This document shows, one piece after another, positions 26,257-31,575 of a DNA stretch of 31,575 nucleotides. The notes under the pieces were generated by a model. It did no database searches and was not told the DNA's origin. It saw nothing but the letters and a program-made list of their open reading frames with translations. Source of the stretch: Lactobacillus mulieris. GTDB lineage: Bacteria; Bacillota; Bacilli; Lactobacillales; Lactobacillaceae. Positions within the stretch are counted from its first letter, which is position 1. Every line of letters begins with the position of its first letter. The stretch lies in the NCBI RefSeq assembly GCF_007095465.1, contig NZ_SDGL01000014.1, positions 1 through 31,575 of the forward strand, given 5' to 3'. A program made the position numbers and the translations under genes.

Positions 26257-26937
26257 ATGACAACTGAAGTATATTTAATCAGACATGGTGAAACAATGTT
26301 TAATCAGCTGAATAAGGTTCAGGGCTGGGCCGATTCCCCCTTAACTATAAAAGGTATAAATGATTTGAAGAAGACAGCTGAAGTGTTGTCACAAATTCAT
26401 TTTGATAATATGTATTCATCTGATTTAAAAAGAGCAATTGATACTGTTCACTTAATGAAAAACGCTAATGAAGTTTCTGAAATAGGAAAAATAAAAAAAC
26501 TACCGGAATTTCGTGAAGTGTTTTTTGGGTCATTTGAAGGTGACGATATTGATAAGACCTGGGAAGCAATTGGTCAAGCAGCAGGCGTTGGACCTGAAAG
26601 AAATGTTCAAAAAATTATCAATCAAGTCGGAATTTATGAATTTAGAGAAGCTACTAAAAAAGCAGACCCACGTCATTTAGCAGAAAATTCTGAAGAACTT
26701 GATACTAGAATGGTCAGAGCAATAAAGAAACTACAAGAAGAAACAGAAAATGAAAATCGTGTTCTTTTAGTATCACATGGGGACTTTATCAAGACTTGGG
26801 GGATTAAGTATTGGAATAAGAGTGATCGCTTGCATGATATTGAATTCCCAGACAATGGTAGTATTACCCGGGGAATATTAAGCGATGATGGAAAGTTTGA
26901 GATTGTTGATTACAACATTAAAGCAGAAGACTTTTAG
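26257..26937 (+). CDS. Histidine phosphatase family protein (phosphoglycerate mutase-like)
   Basis: A 226-residue branch-1 histidine phosphatase. The catalytic RHGE is at residues 9-12 (phospho-acceptor H10), with the SSDLKRAIDT arginine segment, EFREVFFGSFEG holding the likely proton donor, and a second histidine in LLVSHGDF. It lacks the long inserts of true phosphoglycerate mutases, so it is probably a phosphatase with broad or unknown substrate. AAAGGAGG precedes the ATG. It is the first of four closely packed genes; the CDF exporter starts 8 bases later. Confidence 0.9.
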   Translation: MTTEVYLIRHGETMFNQLNKVQGWADSPLTIKGINDLKKTAEVLSQIHFDNMYSSDLKRAIDTVHLMKNANEVSEIGKIKKLPEFREVFFGSFEGDDIDKTWEAIGQAAGVGPERNVQKIINQVGIYEFREATKKADPRHLAENSEELDTRMVRAIKKLQEETENENRVLLVSHGDFIKTWGIKYWNKSDRLHDIEFPDNGSITRGILSDDGKFEIVDYNIKAEDF

Positions 26938-26945
26938 GAGTAATC

Positions 26946-27836
26946 ATGAAACAAAATAAAATCACAAGTAAATATCTTTTTGTAACTATATTAAATATAG
27001 TAATTACTTTGGCTGAATTTTTAGGTGGTATTTTTTCTGGCTCATTAGCCTTACTTTCAGATGCGGTTCATAATTTAAGTGATGTGGCTGCAATTGTAAT
27101 ATCCTTTGTCGCTCATTTAATTGGTCAAAAAGACCGTGATAAGCATAAAACTTTTGGTTACCAAAGAGCTGAAACCTTAGCTGCATTTACTAATGGAGTT
27201 GTTTTATTTGTGATTAGTTTCTTTTTAATGATTGAAGCTTTTGAGCGTTTCAGTAAGCCACAAGAAGTAAAGGGACAATTGATGCTCATAATAGCAGTCA
27301 TTGGGTTAGTGGCAAACGGCATTTCAATGTTAGTAATGAAGCATGATTCTTCCCATAATTTGAATGTTCGGTCGACTTTTTTGCACATGTTGTCTGATGC
27401 TTTATCAAGTGTTGCTGTTGTAATTGGTGCAGCTATCATTTATTTTTGGAAGAGTAATTTAGTCGATCCATTAATGACTTTGTTAGTTTCTATTTTTGTA
27501 ATGTTTGAAGCGTATAAAATTACTAAAAAAGCAGCTAATATTTTGATGGAATCAAATCCTAATGTAGATTTAGATGAAGTTAAAAAGATTGTGCTTGCTT
27601 TTCCAGAAGTTACTAATTTACATCATTTGCATGTTTGGCGCTATAGTGATGATTTGATTATGATGGATGCTCATGTCAATGTAACTGAAAAAATGAGTGT
27701 AGTACAACTTGAACAACTTTATATGAAAATAGGCCAGGTACTTAAAGAAAAATTAGGTATAAATCATGTTACTTTACAGGCAGAATATCAGCGTGGACTA
27801 AAAGAAAACATGATTGTTTTGAATAAGGATGATTAA
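26946..27836 (+). CDS. Cation diffusion facilitator (CzcD-like zinc exporter)
   Basis: A 296-residue CDF exporter that would expel Zn2+ (or related divalent metals) in exchange for protons. Six membrane helices are traceable. The transport site has two HxxxD/DxxxD-like halves: H42-x3-D46 with D39 (SDAVHNLSD) and H147-x3-D151 (HMLSD), the His/Asp set usual for zinc-selective members. The cytoplasmic C-terminal domain (from about 205) includes NLHHLHVWR. It begins 8 bases after the phosphatase stop, with TAGGAG at the junction. Confidence 0.92.
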   Translation: MKQNKITSKYLFVTILNIVITLAEFLGGIFSGSLALLSDAVHNLSDVAAIVISFVAHLIGQKDRDKHKTFGYQRAETLAAFTNGVVLFVISFFLMIEAFERFSKPQEVKGQLMLIIAVIGLVANGISMLVMKHDSSHNLNVRSTFLHMLSDALSSVAVVIGAAIIYFWKSNLVDPLMTLLVSIFVMFEAYKITKKAANILMESNPNVDLDEVKKIVLAFPEVTNLHHLHVWRYSDDLIMMDAHVNVTEKMSVVQLEQLYMKIGQVLKEKLGINHVTLQAEYQRGLKENMIVLNKDD

Positions 27837-27837
27837 T

Positions 27838-28005
27838 ATGGAAAACAAATACTTTTTGGTAGCTGTATTACTGATAGTGGGAATCTATGATATGTCTTTT
27901 TATTATAATCGTAGACACCAACCAAATAATCAGAAAGGATTAAAGGCCTATTTGATTTTTGGTGTGATTTTGTTTGCAGCTGGAATTTTAGCCTTATTTA
28001 GATAG
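27838..28005 (+). CDS. Small two-helix membrane protein of unknown function
   Basis: A 55-residue ORF starting one base after the CDF stop codon, with AAGGA (27825-27829) 8 bases before the ATG and ending 10 bases before gpm. The protein has two hydrophobic segments, YFLVAVLLIVGIY (about 5-17) and AYLIFGVILFAAGILALF (about 37-54), joined by a basic, Asn/Gln-rich linker with RRHQPNNQKG. I do not recognise the family. Tight spacing and coding-like composition argue that it is real. Its location suggests an accessory role for the CDF exporter, but this is only context. Confidence 0.75.
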   Translation: MENKYFLVAVLLIVGIYDMSFYYNRRHQPNNQKGLKAYLIFGVILFAAGILALFR

Positions 28006-28015
28006 GATTTTGATA

Positions 28016-28693
28016 ATGGTAAAACTTGTTTTAGTTAGACATGGCGAAAGTATTGCAAATGCTGAAAATATTTTTACTGGTTGGAATGATATTGGCTTAA
28101 GCAAACGAGGTATTGATGAAGCAAAGATGGCTGGAGAATTAATCAAAGAGATGCCAGACTTTGCACCAACACATATTCATACTTCATTATTATCACGTGC
28201 AATTATGACCGCAAATATCATCAGTGAAGTAAATGATTTTTTGTATTTGCCAATCACTAAAACTTGGCGACTAAATGAACGACATTATGGAGCTTTGCGA
28301 GGGATTAATAAAGATAAAGCTCGAGAAATCTTTGGTGTAGAACAAATTAAGAACTGGCGTAGAGGATTTGATGAAGTGCCACCACTAGCGAAAGATAGCC
28401 TTAATGATCGACGCTATGATATGATAGATCCTCAAATATTACCTAAGGCTGAAAGCTTGCATCAAACTCAAAAAAGATTGATGCCATATTATCATGAGCA
28501 TGTAGCTAGCCAACTCATTCAAGGGAAAGATCAATTAATTGTTGCTCATGGTTCTAGTTTACGTGCTTTAATCAAAAAGCTTGAATCAATTGATAATCAT
28601 GATATTGTTAACTTAGAAGTACCAAATGCAGAGCCGATTGTTTATACAATGAATTCTGAGCTTAAAATAATAGATAAGAAAATTTTAAGCTAA
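28016..28693 (+). CDS. gpmA: 2,3-bisphosphoglycerate-dependent phosphoglycerate mutase-like protein
   Basis: A 225-residue dPGM family member, slightly shorter than typical (about 228-250). The catalytic RHGE is at residues 8-11, the substrate loop FTGWNDIGLS follows, then TWRLNERHYGALRGINK, WRRGFDEVPP and the second histidine in VAHGSSLRAL. All main catalytic parts are present, but several usually invariant positions differ (Ser where AHGNSLRAL has Asn, GFDEVPP instead of SYDVLPP), so it may be a divergent paralogue and not the main glycolytic enzyme. The ATG at 28016 follows AGGA by 8 bases; an in-phase TTG at 28010 is less likely. Confidence 0.82.
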   Translation: MVKLVLVRHGESIANAENIFTGWNDIGLSKRGIDEAKMAGELIKEMPDFAPTHIHTSLLSRAIMTANIISEVNDFLYLPITKTWRLNERHYGALRGINKDKAREIFGVEQIKNWRRGFDEVPPLAKDSLNDRRYDMIDPQILPKAESLHQTQKRLMPYYHEHVASQLIQGKDQLIVAHGSSLRALIKKLESIDNHDIVNLEVPNAEPIVYTMNSELKIIDKKILS

Positions 28694-28726
28694 TTGCATT
28701 TACAAACATAAAAAACGCATATTTTA

Positions 28727-28735
28727 TGGTAAAAT
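28727..28735 (+). promoter_or_regulatory. Extended -10 promoter of the kinase-like gene
   Basis: TGGTAAAAT (TG, one base, TAAAAT) lies 44 bases before the ATG at 28779 with a weak -35. It is the best candidate in the 85-base gap after gpm; no terminator was seen in that gap. Confidence 0.45.
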
Positions 28736-28778
28736 CTTTAACAGTGTAAAGAAATTTCTAGGTTATGGAGAATAAGCG

Positions 28779-29714
28779 ATGCGCAAAATATTCTTATTAA
28801 GAGGAGCCCCAGGATCGGGGAAGTCCTCATTCATTGCCCGCCATCACTTACAGCCATATGCAATTAGTCGTGATTCGATTCGCCTACTTTTAGCTGACTT
28901 AACAGTATACTATGAAGAAGAAGCAGACTATTTGCATCAAGTGATTCCGCGGCATGTTAATGTTCGAACAGAACAATTGGTTGATAATTTAGTTGAACAT
29001 AAGATGTCTTATGGAGAAACAGTTATTGTTGATGGAACGCACATTGCCCCAAGTGCAATTGAGCATTTTAGGCCATTAGTTGACAAATATCGCTATGAAT
29101 TATTTGTAGTCGATTTAATGCAAAATAATACGTTAGACAACTTGCTCAAGCGTAATCAAACAAGAATGCATTATGATTGGGTTAAGCCGGAAGTTGTTAA
29201 ACAGATGTTTAATACTTATAAAGCTCATCCAGAAGTTCCAGAGTGGGCCAAAATGATTACACCTAATCAAATGGAACGTGCTTTATCTCAAAGAGAAAGC
29301 AACTTGGATCATTTTGAGCATGTGATTGCAGTTCCTGATGGGGTAAAAGAAGAAGATTTTCCACATGTTCATATTTCTAACTTTTACTTCTCATTTAATG
29401 ATAAGTTTACAGAAAAGTATGGAACTTATCGCAATGTAATTTCAATTGCTAAGACAAGAGAAGAAGCAATTGAGGAGTTTAAATTGCCTTATTTTGTATT
29501 CAAGTTCCATCACAAGCATTTCCTCATTTCAGCTTATCCAATTAGAAATGAGATGTTAGATCCTATTAGAAAAGTTAAGGGAGTTTGGACTTATTCAACT
29601 GGGTTATATAACTTGGCTGATTTCGTAAAGGAATTTCCTGAAAATAAACAACAACATGTACATCAATTTAATCTAAGTAAGTTGGATAACAGTCGGTTGT
29701 TACATATTTGGTAA
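28779..29714 (+). CDS. P-loop kinase (polynucleotide kinase-like) with unrecognised C-terminal domain
   Basis: A 311-residue protein. The N-terminal domain (about 1-165) is an AAA/zeta-toxin/polynucleotide-kinase-type P-loop: Walker A GAPGSGKSS at 9-17, SRDSIR at about 30-35, and the Walker B-like ETVIVDGTHIAPSA around 79-92, then a lid with RNQTRMHYDWVKPEVV. The pattern resembles the kinase half of phage T4 Pnkp. The C-terminal part (about 185-311, with HISNFYFSFNDKF and KVKGVWTYSTGLYNLADF) matches nothing I know. A role in RNA or nucleotide end-phosphorylation is inference. GGAGAA lies before the ATG. A bidirectional terminator follows. Confidence 0.8.
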   Translation: MRKIFLLRGAPGSGKSSFIARHHLQPYAISRDSIRLLLADLTVYYEEEADYLHQVIPRHVNVRTEQLVDNLVEHKMSYGETVIVDGTHIAPSAIEHFRPLVDKYRYELFVVDLMQNNTLDNLLKRNQTRMHYDWVKPEVVKQMFNTYKAHPEVPEWAKMITPNQMERALSQRESNLDHFEHVIAVPDGVKEEDFPHVHISNFYFSFNDKFTEKYGTYRNVISIAKTREEAIEEFKLPYFVFKFHHKHFLISAYPIRNEMLDPIRKVKGVWTYSTGLYNLADFVKEFPENKQQHVHQFNLSKLDNSRLLHIW

Positions 29715-29748
29715 TAAAAAAGACTTCACGCGATGTGAAGCCTTTTTT
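29715..29748. terminator. Bidirectional terminator between kinase and PepC genes
   Basis: CTTCAC (29724-29729) pairs with GTGAAG (29735-29740); after one A-C mismatch the stem continues AAAAAAG (29716-29722) with CTTTTTT (29742-29748). The A and T tracts on each side let it work for both converging genes. Confidence 0.9.
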
Positions 29749-29762
29749 GTATAAATCAATAA

Positions 29763-31112
29763 CTAAAATTCCATTGCTAATGCGCCCATTGGATCCCATG
29801 GTAATAATTGGATAGGATTCTTACTGCCGTCTTCAAAGGTTTGTTTAAGTTCATCTGATAAGAACTTCTTATTGATAACAGCTTGGTAAACAAAGCTATT
29901 AAACCAGTCATCGCTCATAACGAAGTAGCCTTTAAAACCAGCTTTTTCACCCCATGAATTTTCGATTTTCCACTTAGTTGGTTTGCCGTCAACTAAGTCA
30001 ACACCAGTAATGACCATCGCATGATCCATTAAACTTTCACCGGTATCAAGCTTTTCAGCCTTACTCATTGAAAAGTCAACGTCAAATAATTCATCTCTGC
30101 GGTAAAGCTTAGTATCTAAAAGACCAGCTCTACGTTCAGAATCTTTAACAACATTTGAGCCAAACCAAACAACTTCGCCTGATTTAAGTTGATTAATAAT
30201 TAATTCCTTCATTTCGTCAATTGGTAAGTTAAGGTGACGAACTTGGCGACCGCCTACAACATTACCTAAATATTCAACTGAAAATACTTTGTGGAATGGC
30301 TTGTCTGTAGTTGGAGCATTAATAGTTGAGATATAATCGCTTAAATTCCAGCCAACATACTTTTTAAAGAATTCTTGTGGGGTAATATCACAGTCAATGT
30401 GGTAATTTTTGTCATCATCGCGATATTCAAAGTCAAATTTTTTAGGTGGAACTCCCAAAGAAATTGCTAAAACTCGAAATACTTCGTTGAGCATTTCATC
30501 TTTTGCACTTTCAATTTCTTTTGAACTTTTTCCGGCTTTAACAAGTTCTCTAAGCTTTAAACCATCTTTTCTAAGTAAAGTGTTTAAAGTGTCATTTAAA
30601 GCTGCGGAACTAGTTGCACTGAAAGTTTCTGGATATACAGACTTGGGAACAATTCCATATTTTTCAATTAATCCACAAAGCATGTCCCATTGGCCACCAT
30701 CTTGTTGTGGTGTAGCAAATAAGAATGAAACTTTACGGTCGCCTAAATCTTGATTGGCAGTAGCAATTACGTTTTCAAAGAACCAATTTGATTTTTCAAA
30801 TTTGTCCCAGAAGTTAGTGTAATTTTGGGATAATTCAAATCCCTTAATTTTAAAGTTCTTTTGTAATGGGTGACGCATTGTATTAAGAGCACTGAACATC
30901 CAGCAACGCCCAGAAGCCTTTTGATCAGCAACTTTACCAGTTTCAATTTCTACTGAAAAGGTAGGGTTTAAATCAATTTGGGTTTGTGTGTCTTGGCTAG
31001 CTTTAAAAATTCCGTTAGTTTGAGCAGCACGTGCAGCGATACGTGCATCCTTTCGACTTATAAAATCTGCTTTAAAGTTTTCAATTGCAGCTTGTGAAAT
31101 TTCTTTTGCCAT
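29763..31112 (-). CDS. pepC: C1-family cysteine peptidase, aminopeptidase C type (bleomycin hydrolase fold)
   Basis: A 449-residue cytosolic papain-like peptidase of the PepC/bleomycin hydrolase group, which forms hexamers and trims peptides for amino acid supply. The catalytic residues are C70 (ASGRCWMFS) with oxyanion Q64, H364 (MDHAMVITG) and N385 (IENSWG). The C-terminus reads WDPMGALAMEF: in this family the last residues fold into the active site and enforce aminopeptidase action, and here three residues follow the usual GALA end. Lactobacilli also have endopeptidase paralogues PepE and PepG, so that identity is possible. AGGAGG precedes the ATG, and a TATACT-like -10 overlaps a dyad at 31142-31162. 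Confidence 0.88.
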   Translation of the reverse strand: MAKEISQAAIENFKADFISRKDARIAARAAQTNGIFKASQDTQTQIDLNPTFSVEIETGKVADQKASGRCWMFSALNTMRHPLQKNFKIKGFELSQNYTNFWDKFEKSNWFFENVIATANQDLGDRKVSFLFATPQQDGGQWDMLCGLIEKYGIVPKSVYPETFSATSSAALNDTLNTLLRKDGLKLRELVKAGKSSKEIESAKDEMLNEVFRVLAISLGVPPKKFDFEYRDDDKNYHIDCDITPQEFFKKYVGWNLSDYISTINAPTTDKPFHKVFSVEYLGNVVGGRQVRHLNLPIDEMKELIINQLKSGEVVWFGSNVVKDSERRAGLLDTKLYRRDELFDVDFSMSKAEKLDTGESLMDHAMVITGVDLVDGKPTKWKIENSWGEKAGFKGYFVMSDDWFNSFVYQAVINKKFLSDELKQTFEDGSKNPIQLLPWDPMGALAMEF

Positions 31113-31141
31113 AATTTCCTCCTAAATTGTTATTTTAATAA

Positions 31142-31162
31142 AAGTTAAGTATATTTTAACTT
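31142..31162 (-). promoter_or_regulatory. Dyad over the pepC promoter region
   Basis: AAGTTAA (31142-31148) and TTAACTT (31156-31162) form a perfect 7-bp inverted repeat, with the minus-strand TATACT (31148-31153) inside it. This could be an operator covering the -10 box. No good -35 is visible, and A+T-rich dyads arise easily by chance. Confidence 0.4.
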
Positions 31163-31178
31163 AATTACTTAAATGAGT

Positions 31179-31472
31179 CTATAAAATTAGTGAAGGCTTA
31201 TAAAATAAGTCAGTTAATGCAGCTTGGTTTTCTTTGAAATAGGCTAGGATTGTAGGACCTAGTGGCATGACTTTTAAGTGGTTGTCACGTGCATAGCTTA
31301 ATGCAAATCTAATTAATTCATCAACTAAATCTGATTTAACTTCTGGACTTACAAATATATGGTCAATCGCCATAACTTGGTTATTCTTTATTAAATGATA
31401 GTGCAAGCGATATTCAGGCACGTTATTACTATTTAAATAAAAGTTATGACTTTTTAAATCATGTTTAAACAA
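31179..31472 (-). CDS. Small GNAT-like protein (YjdJ/GCN5-related type), degenerate CoA loop
   Basis: A 97-residue protein resembling the compact acetyltransferase-like family (YjdJ type): AIDHIFVSPEV, then FALSYARDNHLKVMPLGPTILAYFKEN fits the family's core strand-helix and the PxxPFVxxYF-like end. The acetyl-CoA pyrophosphate loop, normally RGKGIA after VPPEL, reads KSDLVD and lacks the glycines, so catalysis is doubtful. The start is TTG (complement of 31470-31472), with GAGGTG 7 bases upstream. It lies 66 bases upstream of pepC on the same strand and no terminator separates them, so the two may be cotranscribed. Confidence 0.7.
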   Translation of the reverse strand: MFKHDLKSHNFYLNSNNVPEYRLHYHLIKNNQVMAIDHIFVSPEVKSDLVDELIRFALSYARDNHLKVMPLGPTILAYFKENQAALTDLFYKPSLIL

Positions 31473-31483
31473 ATTTACACCTC

Positions 31484-31510
31484 AAAATAAAATATATTTG
31501 AAACTGTCAA
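31484..31510 (-). promoter_or_regulatory. Possible promoter of the small GNAT-like gene
   Basis: On the minus strand a perfect TTGACA (31505-31510) is followed after 15 bases by TATTTT (31484-31489). The spacer is short and the -10 poor. The rest of 31511-31575 is A+T-rich and no feature was recognised in it. Confidence 0.35.
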
Positions 31511-31575
31511 ATTTTTTGTGTAAATAGATTTTTCTCGTAGATTGATTTTTTAATCTTTTATTTAATCAAAGTAGG

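Noticed and set aside
30409..30753. 114-codon plus-strand ORF
   Set aside because: It is antisense to pepC, has no ribosome binding site and its composition mirrors the pepC codons.
1..31575. CRISPR arrays, tRNAs, rRNAs, insertion sequences or prophage genes
   Set aside because: No regularly spaced repeats, cloverleaf candidates, transposase or phage structural genes were seen.

Overview
The window looks like a low-GC Firmicute chromosome, most likely a Lactobacillus of the gasseri/johnsonii (acidophilus) group. The basis is the A+T-rich base use, consensus Gram-positive ribosome binding sites, a zinc-type S14, a complete S10-spc-alpha ribosomal block without map between adk and infA, a following ecfA1-ecfA2-ecfT-truA-rplM-rpsI run, and a PepC-type cysteine peptidase. 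The species is inferred, not proven. No tRNA, rRNA, insertion sequence, prophage or CRISPR array was seen.

Layout. 1-1694: a terminator from an upstream unit, then a YfcC-family permease gene broken by two compensating frameshifts, then its terminator. 1695-15732: the S10 promoter, a structured leader, and 29 collinear genes (rpsJ to rplQ, including secY, adk, infA and rpoA), with an internal promoter before infA, closing in an unusual attenuator-like region. 15742-20052: ECF vitamin-transporter energising module and truA, then rplM-rpsI with a near-consensus promoter and an L13-type leader. 20053-22806: an accessory cassette with an Rgg-like regulator, an operator-like dyad, a 9-codon hydrophobic mini-ORF with a strong ribosome binding site, and an ABC exporter. 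22805-25348 (minus strand): MFS transporter, GNAT acetyltransferase, DJ-1/PfpI protein. 25440-28693 (plus strand): TSUP permease, then a histidine phosphatase, zinc-type CDF exporter, 55-residue membrane protein and phosphoglycerate mutase in one run. 28779-29714: a P-loop kinase with an unrecognised C-terminal domain. 29763-31472 (minus strand): PepC-type peptidase and a small GNAT-like protein.

The first 20 kb is growth-linked housekeeping: ribosome assembly, secretion (SecY), adenylate balance, initiation factor 1, RNA polymerase alpha and vitamin uptake. The most interesting part is 20.2-22.8 kb. A RRNPP-type (Rgg) regulator, a dyad, a minimal 9-residue peptide ORF and an exporter lie in line, and the peptide ORF overlaps two mutually exclusive RNA pairings, one of which would cover the exporter's ribosome binding site. 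This could be a leaderless-peptide signalling cassette, a translational attenuator, or both. A second unexplained structure is the 124-bp gap between rplQ and ecfA1, where nested complementary segments compete with the terminator hairpin.
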